From positions 930,001-994,000 of the forward strand of contig JAVLRN010000001.1 of assembly GCA_032821775.1 (NCBI GenBank): a stretch of DNA of 64,000 bases, read 5' to 3'. The stretch is from Sanguinoderma infundibulare. Taxonomy: Eukaryota; Basidiomycota; Agaricomycetes; Polyporales; Polyporaceae. Shown here piece by piece: positions 1-11,038 of the stretch (within the stretch, counting starts at the first letter, position 1; each line of letters starts with the position of its first letter). The notes under the pieces are model-generated. The model searched no databases. It saw only the letters and a program-made list of their open reading frames with translations, and had not been told where the DNA came from. The translations under genes and the position numbers were made by a program.

Positions 1-400
1 GAGCAAAGATTGTCTGGGACGTGGTGTGAGTGGGATGGCGATGGCGGGTTGGCAATGCACAGGCAAGGAAGGCTCTATAACGCCCCCTCCGGCTACCCCA
101 CACTCCCCGGTCCGGCACCCATGTTTTCCGCCCCGCTTGCTCGTCGACCGTCATCGTCTTCCCTCCAAACACTTAGCATGAGTCCATCACAGGCAATTGA
201 TGGCAGGACGAATTCACGGCAATAGCATCTACTAGACGAAACATGTTGTACTCATTGTCATTTAACATAGATTCGCGCATCACACAGATTATACAGAACG
301 AACGCGTCCGATGAATCCGACATCGAGAAGCGTCAATCGCACATTGTTCGCATTACTCATACGCGCACACAGTTGACATACCAAGTGGTCAAGTGAGCGA
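1..400. other. No gene recognised at left edge
   Basis: Short open frames occur on both strands but none has a recognisable domain or a consistent exon structure. The region lies just downstream of the GPALPP-motif gene and probably contains its 3' UTR. Confidence 0.4.
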
Positions 401-1628
401 TCACAAGAATCCACCACTCTTACCAGATCCGAACCGGTCTCCCAGCCCTCTCGCTTCTGATATGAACTTGTTGCGCGTCTTGTCGTCCATGAGCCTTCCC
501 CCGAGGCCCATGTCACGGTCGCGGTCCCAGAATGCCGGAGGCTCGTCCTTTTCGCCCCGGTCTGCCTTCTCGACCTCTCTCGCGGAAGAGGCGCGTTCGT
601 GCTGCTCGATCAGCGATGTGCCGCGTACCTTTCTCTGTTCACCGAGAGATGAGTAGCCGAATGAGGGATGAGCTAGAGCGGGCGCACCGTGTGTTCCTCA
701 ACCCCTCTCCGCACATCTTCCTCATATCGTCTTCTCTTTCTTACGTCCACGTCGGCATCCTCTGTGACATCCACGTCAACAGCCCGTCTTCGCTTCCCTG
801 CAACTTCGTCTGCTACCCGTTGCTGACGTTCCGCCGGTGTTTCAGTCCACAGAGAGGTATCCGTGTTTCGAGCAGGCTGCGCAGTACGGGCGAATTGTCG
901 CGGTCGGGTCAGCTTGGTGGGATCAATTGCTATGAACGCCCCGTCAGCGCACTCTCAAAGTTATTCGGGAGAAGGATCTTACAGCCAAGAAGATCAGACG
1001 AGGACGGTGGGACAAGCATCCACTCCTCTCGCTTTGGTGCTTTGGGTTTGTTTTTTTCCTAATCAAAGCATCAGTCAAGTGCACCTTTGAGCCAAAAGCC
1101 ATGAGTTGTTTGGACGAGCGGTGAACTATCTGAAGGATTGATATAGCATAGAGTTGGTGCAGCAAGCGGGGCTGTATACAAGGAACGTACCTCGATGTTC
1201 TTCCTTCGCCGCTCTTCCCTCTCCAAGAACTCCTGGACACCATCTTTTTGCTCTATCATCACGCCCTGCGGCAACGGTCGCGGTCCAACGTCGTCGTCGT
1301 CGTCATCGTCGTCATAGCTAGGTTTGGCGACAGAAGGAGGGAGCGAAGGCCCGAGGACTTTCTTGGCCCGAGCGGCAGCAAGTTCAGGAGGCAGGGCGGG
1401 CGCGTAGTCGACCTCGTCCTCTTCGTCTTCTTCATTGGAATGCAAAGATGGGGTTGTCGATGCTTTGGGATTTGAGGGCAGAAAAGTTGGCGGGATCTGG
1501 GGACCAATTGACGGCGGGATTTGTGGGCCTATTGATGATGCGGGTTCGGGACTCCCGTCTGAGGTCTCAGCTTGTTCATCTGAGGATACTGGTGACAGGA
1601 GATGTGCAGGAATATCAGGTCCAATCAT
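401..1628 (-). CDS. GPALPP-motif (DUF3752) protein
   Basis: Four exons are inferred: 1628-1191, 1058-983, 929-688 and 634-401. They join in frame to give about 329 residues. The start was chosen because the protein then begins MIGPDIP, the first of several GP-x-(I/L)-P-P type motifs in the N-terminal half (IGPQIPP twice, GPSLPP, VGPRPLP). An acidic run of eight Asp follows. The C-terminal half has the DUF3752 signature: REEWMLVPP, then DPTKLTRPRQF, then SLWTETPAERQQR, and a basic, glycine-rich end. The family (human GPALPP1) is nuclear; its molecular role is poorly known. The open frame runs upstream of the chosen Met, but that extension lacks family features. The gene faces the deaminase gene across about 380 bp, which suggests a shared promoter. 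Confidence 0.85.
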
Positions 1629-2005
1629 GGCTGGCTTGGAGAGTAGGTGGCCACGAAGGGAACGGGGATCGGCTGAGGAGGACGAGGAGAACGAAACCAG
1701 ACAGACCACCACGCCACCCTCCGCCGACGAGTCACGGCCCGTCGGACCGGACACAGCTCTGATCGTGGATGAGCCTGATGAGCCTTTCGACGAGTCTGTC
1801 GACTCTTTGGCTACCTTACACGGTGCATTCGATTGGTATGTTTGCTGTGTGTTTTTAAAATAACTTTGGGGATGTCGTGACAATTATTGAGCAGGTTGCA
1901 AAGCGTGTCCACGCGTACAAAATCTAGCAGCGGGCGACGGCTCCCGGACCAATTTATTCGGTGACACGGTTCTCATCCCGATACCCATCCCAGCCATTCG
2001 TCAAG
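1629..2005. promoter_or_regulatory. Divergent promoter region
   Basis: This 377-bp gap separates the inferred start codons of the GPALPP gene (-) and the deaminase gene (+), so it must hold both promoters and 5' UTRs. No specific TATA or factor site is asserted. Confidence 0.5.
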
Positions 2006-3264
2006 ATGTCGCGGACTATCCATGGGCCAGCTGCAGAGGCACTTAAAAGCCTTACGCCTGAGCAGCTCGAGTTCTTGAAGAAAATCGCCAAGCCTGAGTT
2101 GCACGCACACCTCAACGGTTCTATCCCTCTCCACATTCTTCAACAGCTCGCGCAGGATCGCAAAACATCACCGACCATTGATGGGCAAACCTCCGCTCTC
2201 CCAGAGAATATACGCACAGGCCTAGAGAAACTCCAAGCCGGCGTCGTCCTAGACCAACTCCACGACTTCTTCGGCCTCTTCCCCGCCATTTACGCCCTCA
2301 CTTCCAACCCCACCAACCTCGCACGCGCCGCACGCGGCGTCCTGGAACACTTCCTCGAAGAGAAGGACGGCTACTCCGAAGCGGCCTACATCGAGCTCCG
2401 CAGCATCCCCCGCGAGACCCCGGAGATGTCCCGTCGGAAGTACATCGAGACCGTCCTGGACGAGGTCGAGCGGTACCCACCCGAGCGCGCGGCGTACGTC
2501 GTCGCCCTCGACCGTAAAATGGAACCACGCTTCGCCGCGGAGTGCGTCCAATACGCAATCGATCTCAAGAACGCCGGCCGCCGCGTCGTCGGCGTCGACC
2601 TCTGTGGCGACCCTCTGGTCAGTACACCATTTCCCTTATTTCCGTGACGGCCGTAGGAAAGGCGGCTTGAACGCTTCGTTTCCAGGCAGGCAACATGGCC
2701 GACTTCGAACAGTACTTCCGTGCCGCCAAAGAGGCCGGATTAGGCGTTACCCTGCATATCGCTGAGGTCCGTTCGTGTTTCGCCGGTGCGGTTGCCCTGT
2801 CCGGGAAGATCCCTTGTTGAATGACTTCCCACAGGTACGGGACTGCCCGTCGGCGGAGACCCTCCAACTCTTGTCGTTCAAGCCCGATCGCCTAGGTCAC
2901 GCAACGTTCCTCGATGACGAGGCGAAGAAGATCGTACACACCGGCGAGATGTGCATCGAACTCTGTCTTTCATCTAACCTCCTCTGCAAGACCGTGCCTA
3001 CGCTGGACGTCCATCACATCCGGTACTACCTCGGCCATAACCACCCAATCGCAATATGCGTAAGCCCGTTTCAGTCCCAAAACATTCAAATAGATACAGC
3101 TCTCTGATGCATACGTCGATTAGACGGACGATATCCTGCCCTTCCGCAACTCGCTACTCGGAGAGTACGCACTTCTCATGGCTGCGCCACCGTTAGGTTT
3201 GGGACTCCACGAAGCGGAGATTGAGAAAATTGCGCAGATGGGCATGGACTCTCGTTTCCGGTAG
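2006..3264 (+). CDS. Adenosine deaminase-like (N6-methyl-AMP deaminase, ADAL type)
   Basis: Four exons (2006-2617, 2686-2766, 2835-3059, 3124-3264) join in frame to 352 residues. The family is a metal-dependent amidohydrolase that deaminates adenosine or N6-modified AMP. Visible motifs in order are ELHAHLNGS (zinc-binding His pair; the Asn form is typical of ADAL rather than classical ADA), GVDLCGDP, HIAE (catalytic His and Glu), DRLGHATFL, CLSSNLLCKT and TDD near the C terminus (zinc ligand Asp). The ATG at 2006 is preferred because the open frame upstream has no ATG. The protein lacks a signal peptide, so it is probably cytosolic, acting in purine salvage or clearance of methylated nucleotides. 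Substrate choice between adenosine and N6-methyl-AMP rests on motif resemblance only. Confidence 0.93.
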
Positions 3265-3804
3265 ACGGACCCGAGCAGGGACAACATCGACGCCGACTGC
3301 AGTTTGTATTCCTAGGGACCAGGGGAAAAGGCCGACGCTCAGATTTTACGATACCTGCTAGATTAGCTTCAGCAAGCTGACGAAATACCTACTCACCCTC
3401 ACACACCACTCACGATTTAGACCATTTCCACAAAACACAACACGAAACGAGTCTCCATGTGGTTATCTTGTGATCGGGGCAGGCACGACGCACAGAGTTT
3501 GCGGTTGTTCCATGATTGTGTCGACCCACCAGGACGGCGCAGCGGCGAGTCCGGGATCTTCGGAAACCCGGAACAGTTATTCGCTAAATTCGTGACAAAA
3601 AGCAAGCCGGCCCTGTCGACGGATCTACGGACTGTGTGCTACATAACGTCGTATAGACTGTATTATAACGCCGTTGGGAAATACAACGGAGTGCGATTTA
3701 TACAAGCTGGTACGATAGGGTCGTAATCATAGCAGAGCGACCGTCAGCAGTAAAACAACAGCCGAATTAATGCAAACCAACTCGGTACATCATGTCCTGT
3801 TACG
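3265..3804. other. Convergent 3' region
   Basis: This 540-bp interval lies between the convergent stop codons of the deaminase and RSC genes. It probably contains two 3' UTRs. I see no supported gene. Confidence 0.5.
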
Positions 3805-6800
3805 TTATGGAGAATCTTGATCCAAGCCGCACTCAGTCAGGAGCGCCGCTACCGTCTCCGTGACCGTCATGGGCATCTTTCGTCGTTTTGGGGAAGGCGC
3901 GCCATCAACATCCATAGCGTCTTCGCGAGGCTGACCTTTGCGTTTCCAAGCAAGATGCGCAAGGTATTTCAAGCTGTGCTGAGGAGGTGGGGTGTGCACA
4001 ATGTCGACGGGTGGCGCAGCAAACCAAAGGACTTCGTTCGTCTCCGGGTCGCGGTCGAAATGTCTCGCTAGCGACAGAGCGGAAGGAAACTCGTTCAAAA
4101 CCCGCCGTACACCCCAAAGATGTCAACAACGTACCTGTTTCCGGCGGAAGCTCCTCCATCATCGCGTTGCTCCCCAACGCCGTGAGTCCTCCTGCAGCCA
4201 CGACGATCGAGCGGTCCTCTCGAGGCGGGTAGACCTGGACGTAGGGAGGCTGCGCTTGCTGCTGCTGCGACGACTGGCTCGCCGAAGGCAGCATCGGCGC
4301 CGCAGACACGCCCCTGCTCGCCGCCTTTTCTGCCTCGGCCTTCTGCACCGCGGCCCTCTTGGGCCGTGTCCTGCTCCGCGTCCCAGGGCCTCCGTTCCCA
4401 CTCTCCGGATGCTCTACCTCTGTCTTCTCGACCTGATTCGCATTCCCGTCGAACAGGCCCCCGGGCGCAGTTATCCTCGCACTACCCACGAACGGGCTGA
4501 GGTGCTGGCGGGGGAACACCGGGCGCTCGAAGGGGTAGATCGGCATGAACTCCTGGTTCTGGCGCACCTCTTCCGGAATGCACGAGTTCCAGTTCTTGAT
4601 CTTCACGAACGTCCGCTCGCGGTCGTTGTAGCGCGAGTCGCAGACGTACAGCGGCCAGCCTGGGTGCCAGAACGGAGGTCGAGGCCGACCGCGGACATGC
4701 CGCGCAGTGAACTGCACAGCAATCTTCTCGACGATGTCCTCAAGCGGGTGATCGGCAAAGTGGCCTGAGAGGCACGGAAATTAGGAGCGAGTCGCCTATG
4801 CGCTGCGTGCTAACGGGTGAACTATACCTGTCTTAAACACCTCGTTCTCCCAGAACTGCCTATCTGATGGGTGGAATGTCTGCAGCGTCAGGGGTTCAAC
4901 CTGGCATCATCTGTTCAAGAACACTCCGTGAGCATACCTGCTCTGGGCGATAGTACCAGCATACTGAAACGCCAAGCTGGCCCTTCCGCTGACTGCAAGC
5001 GTATGCCTTCGTTAATTCATTGTTACATAGACACGAGGATCTGCAACGTACGCTTCCTCTGAGACGAAACACCTAAACACATGCGCGACGATAGGCCTGC
5101 AGGGATCGTCCGGATTGCTAACGTGCAACCAATCCGCGAGGCGAACGGTCCACCCCTTGTAACTGACCTCGTCCACGATCTTTTTGTCTTTCTCCGATAC
5201 ACGGAAGGTAGTCACCCTGGTCGCAGGATCCCCTTCGCCGGAATGCAGAGGCACTGCGGTGCCTGGTCCTGCTGGGAGCGAAGCGAAGTTGGTTGTCGAC
5301 TTGTACGGCGACGTCGGGGGCTTTGGAGACGTGAGAGATTGGTAGAATCTCTGATGGAAAGGGGCGTAATGATAGTGAGAAATGAAGTGGGAAAATAGGA
5401 GAATGAGACACACTTGCAACGTGAGGACGTTTCCATAAGCCTCCGAACCAGGCTCGTACCAGCGACGCGCCTTCAAAAACAGCCGGGACATTTCCTTGTC
5501 GAACGACTGCGATGTCGCATAGTAGTTCATCCGAGTGCGGCTCTGTGCGGTTTGGTCAGATACCTAGAACCGGAATTGCGCGGACATGGGAAGCTGACCT
5601 CAACCAGGCGGAACGAGAGTGGAAACTATGAAACCATGGGCTGGTCAGAGGTGATAGACGGCCAAAATGAAAGGCGCTCTCTCACATTAAACGACAAATC
5701 CGGGATGTTCGTCTCCTCGGGGACGCCTTCTAGATTTGTAGCAGGTCGGTTGCCGCTACAAAGCGGCTTCCGTATAAGTCGACGGCGGCTTAATTGTCCA
5801 ATTTGAACCGAGAACGTACCTGTCATCCCTATACTTGGACAGTGTCGTTACAATCTCCACCATGCGGTCCTGTCAATACATGCGTTGGCGGTCCGATCCA
5901 TTCCAATCATGAAATCGATGCGCGGGGGGTCGGGTGCTCACGGGAGTAATGGTTTCGGCCCAGCCAACGTCCGCGAAGCCCTCCCAGCGGGGCAGACCCT
6001 TGACCAACTGGTGAACAATCTCTTCGCCCTCACCGTCCCTCACCGACTCGTGCACGGCTGGTTCAGGCTCGGGGGTGCCACCGATATCAACATCGATATC
6101 CTGGGAAGGGTCCACGTCGGGTGTTGTTGCTTTTGCTACCGGACCGTCCTTCTTGTTCTTCACCTGGTCTGGCTGTGAGTGGGAGGCACGTGTTGGGGCA
6201 GGCACTGGGCCGGAATCGACGTGGAGGGGGGACGCAGGCTTGGTCGAAGATCTAGATTGGGACTTGGACGAGGAAGCCGCGGTGGTTTGAGATTTGGTAG
6301 GTGCTGGAGGGACTGCGGCACGTTCTTTCTGGTCCTTGGACGCGTTTGCCTTCTGTGTCGCAGAGGACGGGATTGATGGTGGGGCGGGGAGGACGGAACG
6401 CTGTGTCCATTCACTCTCGAGAATACCCTTCACAGTAGGGGGGGCACGTTGATGGGAAATGGGTGGGAGATGAGGAGCATGCGGGTACTCACCTTCAGTG
6501 TGGTGGCATCCTTGGCTATCTGACTGCCGTCCTCGTTGTAATGGAGCGCGTTGAGGAAAACGAGGTTGAGATCGTCGAACGCGTCGAGTGGGTTCTTGTA
6601 TTTGTTCTGAGCTAAATTGGCCTTCACACCATTGAGGCAACGAGGTTGGGGGATGACCTGCGGATAGCAAGCGTTTGTTTGGTAAGCGCAGCGCTGAATG
6701 GTGCGGCAAAGAAGAGGAACCTGATAGTACTCGGGCCAGGACTCCTTGTCCACGAGATCCAAGAACATGTCGGCAAGCCGTCGCTTTGCGCGGCGACTGG

Positions 6801-6864
6801 ACGCGCTGGTTATGGCCCTGATGACTTCATCGATGGCTGTTCTCTGCGGGGCTGTGACTGGCAT
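3805..6864 (-). CDS. RSC1: RSC1/RSC2-type chromatin remodelling subunit (bromodomains + BAH)
   Basis: A many-exon gene of roughly 830 residues. The N terminus (MPVTAPQR start) carries a bromodomain containing WPEYYQVIPQP and ending in LHYNEDGSQIAKDA. A Ser/Pro/Lys-rich linker follows. A second, more divergent bromodomain-like region spans about 5870-5410, with SKYRDDSGN, SRTRMNYY and a YEPGSEAYGN helix. A BAH domain follows (RLADWLHV, VCWYYRPEQT, NEVFKT, HPLEDIVEK), then the RSC1/2-type extension (LYVCDSRYND, FVKIKNWNSC) and a polar tail with a possible nuclear localisation stretch, PKRRK. In yeast, Rsc1 and Rsc2 are alternative subunits of the RSC ATP-dependent remodeller, binding acetylated histones and nucleosomes. 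Exons are short; one at 5599-5625 is only 27 nt, and one donor near 5020 is uncertain. Identification is firm; which paralogue it matches is not. Confidence 0.88.
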
Positions 6865-9084
6865 GGCAGGTGGGGACGAGGACGAGGAGGGGGTCGGAGA
6901 CGGAGACTGGCTCTGGCAGTCGCGGCTCTGGCAGCGACTCGGAATCCGCGGCCCATTGTCACACCGTTCGGACCTCGGGCCGGGGGTCCCGAGACTGTGA
7001 TCGGCAGTGGCACGTGGGGAGATGGGGGGGCAAATATGGACCTACTAGTACTTTTCAAAGTCTAAAGGCTCTTGAACTCGTCTCTCGTTGGTCGGCGACG
7101 GCCATGCTCAAACCCTCACGAATCATTCCCGTTTGTAACCAGCTCAGATCTTCCGCAGGACAGACGTTTCCACGGGCATAGTGTCCTAACTCCGTCATGC
7201 TCAGCGAACCATCTCCGAGGGCCAAGCCACTCGCAGCTCTGCGCGCACAGGCAGGACGATGGCCACCCACGCACATGTCATGCAAGGTCCGACGACAGCG
7301 TCGGTAACCACGACCGCACTCGAGTCTTCCAAGATGCCGAACGCATTTGATCACTGCCTCAGATCTCGGTCCATCTGACTGAGATTCGTCCGGTAATTGC
7401 GATCTCGCCTTGCCCTTGCAGCAATCCTCCTCCCGCTCTCGTCCTGCTTCCGTCGTAATTTCAGCCCAAACAGTCATCTTTCGCGCATGACCTGGTGGCG
7501 TTGGCTCGTGTCGGTCTTCAACGCTCGTTCCGGATCCAAGGAACCTATCCCCGTCAGTATGCCAGCCCACGTCTTACCGCCGGCACGTTGACAGTTGACA
7601 TCCTTTCCGCCCAGTCTATTCCCCCGCGGACCTCCATCTGGTCTTCCTCTTCCCCTCCGAGCAACGCATAACGACGCTCGGAAGTCGGCATATATCACTC
7701 CGGCCACCATTGGCGCGCCGCATCTCGAGCAGATTGTAAATCCCATTGCCTCCCCCCATCCGCCGAATGAGAACGTGTGAGTCCGTGCTATGATCCTGAT
7801 GCCAAACGCCGTGCTGTAACTGTTAAAGTTTCACTTGTCGATCGATAACTTCTTGCGTTCTCCACAGATGAAGATGGCCGGGCCATCCAGGGCGTTTCAT
7901 TGCCAAGAACGCGCCGTCCACCGCTCGCTGGTCTTGAATCCAACTTCTTTCATATCCCCCCTTCAAGCCATGCAGACGAGCACCTTCAAACATTTGTCTC
8001 AGAGCACCCTACTTTCGTCTCGTTCGGCGGACGTGGTCTTCTTCTGTGGCGCACCTTCCGCTCTGCGCCAGCCCGCGTCGAACAGCCTCCCGCAGTGCGA
8101 CCATGGAGCTGTACAGTCGTGCCCTTGTGGGCCTGAAACCTTGCATGTGTTAAGGTTCTGCCCGCAGCGAATATTAACGCGAGCGTCTTGAGCCTGTGCG
8201 CGCGTCATTCGCTCGTCGGAGCTGTCAGCGCGAGAAGAAGGGGCAGAGCTTGGCTGAGCGTCTTGGAGTCAAAATCGGAGCGTGCATGTGCCGAAGTGCC
8301 GCCTGAGACCAGCAGCGCGCGCAATTTCAACCGTATTCCCCTTGGACCACCCCAAGGGCCTCATTCCAACGCGTCCTAGCCGGCTATGGCAACGGCATAG
8401 GACGTCTGTGTCCCGACCGGCTGCTCGACTGTTCTAGGGCGCGTCATCCGATGATGGATCGTCGGGTGCAAGGATGGCCATGTTGCCACGATGCGTCCAA
8501 ATCCATGCGTCGAGCCCTCCGCAGGCTCTTCTGTGCCGTCTCTTGGTCGTGCACCGAGCCATATTTGGATAGAACGGCTGCAAGTCTCGGCGGACGGAGC
8601 AACGGATTTGAATGTGAACGCGGACGCGTTCTGTGATTGCAAGTCGAGGGGCCCGCTGACCATGCACCGCGGCGGGGACTGTCTACAGCCAGCCAGGCGA
8701 TTCTGGCTGGCCGCGGACGCAAGCACGTCTGTTGGGTACTCGTCGTCTGCGAACCAAAGGCAGGCGCAAGTATGGTGTGAGTGCGTTGTGTTATCAGAGC
8801 GCCTGTCGCGGGAGAGCCGTATCCGGAGAACCGGGAGGCAGATGGACGAAGGGGCAGGCGGGGCCCGGGCTTGGGGGATGGACGGATGCGGATAGATGTC
8901 TGCGGAGGACGTTCCATGTTGAGTGGAAGCTTGCGAATGCAATGTTGGGAAGCGGCACTGATTGTCCAGCAGTCCACTTTCGATCTCCGTTCGCCTCCAA
9001 AGGCCTGCATAGGTACCAGTCCTCGTTGCTGACAACGTGGGCGTGCTTCCTTGAATTCAAAAATCGTCCTCCATCTTCCTTGGA
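6865..9084. other. Long sparse intergenic region
   Basis: More than 2 kb separates the RSC gene start from the zinc-finger gene. Several open frames of 60-220 codons exist on both strands, but none shows a recognisable domain or a convincing series of splice sites, apart from one weak two-exon candidate at 7487-7739. It may be an extended regulatory region for the zinc-finger gene. Confidence 0.45.
7487..7739 (+). CDS. Possible small two-exon protein, function unknown
   Basis: Exons 7487-7556 and 7615-7739, joined across a 58-nt GT-AG intron (donor GTATGC), give a 64-residue reading. It starts MTWWRW and continues with a hydrophobic, plausible stretch containing DLHLVFLFPSEQR. I recognise no family. 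The frame could instead continue through another intron, because a protein-like frame (from about 7870 to 8136, with FVSEHPTFVSFGG) lies downstream, but I could not join the two in frame. It may be a small gene, part of a larger one, or decayed sequence. Confidence 0.25.
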
Positions 9085-9092
9085 TATATAAC
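9085..9092 (+). promoter_or_regulatory. TATA-like box before C2H2 gene
   Basis: TATATAAC lies about 95 bp upstream of the zinc-finger gene's ATG, which is a plausible distance for a fungal TATA element with a short 5' UTR. Confidence 0.4.
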
Positions 9093-9183
9093 CTCCTTAC
9101 GCCTCACTCCCGCCCGTGCACCACGAGCCTCCGTCGAGTTTCGGTTCTTGCTTGCGTTACCGCCTCTTCCAGCGTCCCCGACC

Positions 9184-10632
9184 ATGACGCCCGCCTACAT
9201 CTACACGACAACTGGTACGACGACGCCACAACCCCCCTCCCATGCCGCCCACACGCCCTCACGCTTCTTTACAGGATTCCCCCCACATGATCATGCGGTT
9301 TACATCCCGCAAGCCCAGTCTTTCGTCCCCGGCGCTACCGCCCAAACCGGCTACTCGTATGCTACTTCCAGTTCCTCAACTTTGCCCCCACTGCCCCAGT
9401 GGCCGGTGCCACTGCCGGCCCACAGATCCTTTCAACATAAAACCCAGCTGGGCTCACCGGGATGGTCAACACCAACAGCACAATCTCCCCCAATGGCCAT
9501 CACGATCTCCCAAACCAATCGCCCGGCGCCCACGACGACGACCTCGACATCCGGGAGATCTTCGCGAAACGGCGGGGACCGCCGCGGCTCGGAACGAGAC
9601 GGGGGACGAGATGGTGGGCGAACGCCACCGCCGTCTGGCGGGAGCCGTCCAGCCAAGGAGTCCAAGAAGAAAATCCACCCGTGTTGGATGTGCCACAAAT
9701 CATTCGACAGGTGAGTGCCGTGGAGCGCTGCCCTCGGCTTTCGCCCCCCGTCTGAGCTGAGGCTCACGACGACCGCCCTTGGTGACCGATTTGCAGGCCG
9801 AGCACTCTGAAGAAGGTGAGCAAGACAATGACTTCTGGTCTCGTCGCGACCTTGCGATGCTTATTGGCCTTGCAGCATCTTCTCGTCCACACGGGGGAGA
9901 AAGGTACGTAATCCGTCCCTGCCTGCCCTGGCCCTTTCGCCCGGTGCCCTGCCCTATTCGCTCACCTTCACTCACGGCGCCTCTTCCCCAGCTTTTGCGT
10001 GCGAAAGCTGCGGTCGACGCTTCGGCGTCCTCTCCAATCTCAACAGACATGCGAAGACTTGTCGCGCGGCCCACGCCACCTCCACTGGCTCCGGGACGCC
10101 CCCTGGGGGTAATCCCTCTCGCGATCAGGGCTCGGCCTCTCCTTCCCACTTCCAAGCCTCGTCGGCTACCACACCGCCTGCCTCATCGTCCCCCGAACCG
10201 AACGAAGGCGCGTCCCCAGCCGGCGACGCAACGACGTGCGCTGCTACCACCACGGCTGTCAACCGCCGTCCGCCGCGCAAGCGCAAGGCGATAGAGGAGG
10301 CGACAGAGTCTCCTGAACCGGCGATCACCACGCTAGAGCCCCGTCCTCCGCGAACGCGGAAGCGAGCGCGCCGCGCTCCCTCGCCCGCTGTCTGGATTCC
10401 AGAAAGCTTGCGGACGTTCGACCTCACCCCCATGACCAAGGGCACGCCCGTTCCTCTCCCCCCGGTACGTCCGTTCCAGGACTCGCAGAACGTCGAAGAG
10501 CGAGATTCGTTCGACGAGAACGCGTCAACGACGCCGTATCATCCTCAGGGCTGGAAGGGCCGTCTCCCTGGTCCTGGCCTGCTTGGAAACAACGTTGCGA
10601 ATAGGAGTGGCGGACAGATCCTGATCTTTTGA
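9184..10632 (+). CDS. C2H2 zinc-finger transcription regulator
   Basis: Exons 9184-9710, 9797-9815 (19 nt), 9876-9903 (28 nt) and 9992-10632 join in frame to 404 residues. Residues 1 to about 165 are low-complexity (Thr, Pro, Ser, Gly). Two adjacent fingers follow: CWMC-x12-HLLVH, the linker TGEK, then CESC-x12-HAKTC, so the second is a C2HC variant. The C-terminal half is disordered, with basic clusters RRPPRKRK and RTRKRARR that look like nuclear localisation signals. The family binds DNA, so a sequence-specific regulator is likely; the target is unknown. The three introns all fall inside the finger region, which confirms the frame because only the spliced product contains intact fingers. 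The ATG at 9184 has an ACC context just before it. Confidence 0.92.
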
Positions 10633-11038
10633 CGAGGTGCATCTGCTTGTATGAATATGGCACAACAGGTCCTGGGCACCGCGCGTTAGATGATTGGTTC
10701 CTTGAGGTATGGCATGGTTATTCGCACCCACGTATTTTGTATTTCGTCCGGCTGTTTTGTCACCGCATCTGCTCCTGTCATTATTAACCATATCTTCGCG
10801 CATAGTTCCTAGCATCTCATGTTCTCAGGTAACCGCATGTAGCATGCCTTCTGCTGACATATTACTTTACTATCTTATACTCACCAATCTCATGCACGCT
10901 TGCTTGTTCCGCTTCCTTAACACGTGCGTGAGGCCGAGGCAACAGCTAGAAAGTGCTCGCCCATGCGCCCACAACAGCGATCCTACATCACATCGACCAC
11001 ACTGCACAAGTCCGTTCGTATCTTCAAACCTTCATCGA
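10633..11038. other. Convergent 3' region
   Basis: This 406-bp AT-richer interval lies between the convergent stops of the C2H2 and GH71/99-like genes and is presumably 3' UTR. No gene is seen. Confidence 0.5.

Noticed and set aside
2298..2568. Minus-strand frames antisense to the deaminase gene
   Set aside because: They are shadows of the GC-rich coding exon of the deaminase gene, which has clear catalytic motifs.
8376..9035. 219-codon minus-strand frame in the promoter of the C2H2 gene
   Set aside because: No recognisable motif, no splice support and composition expected by chance in GC-rich sequence.
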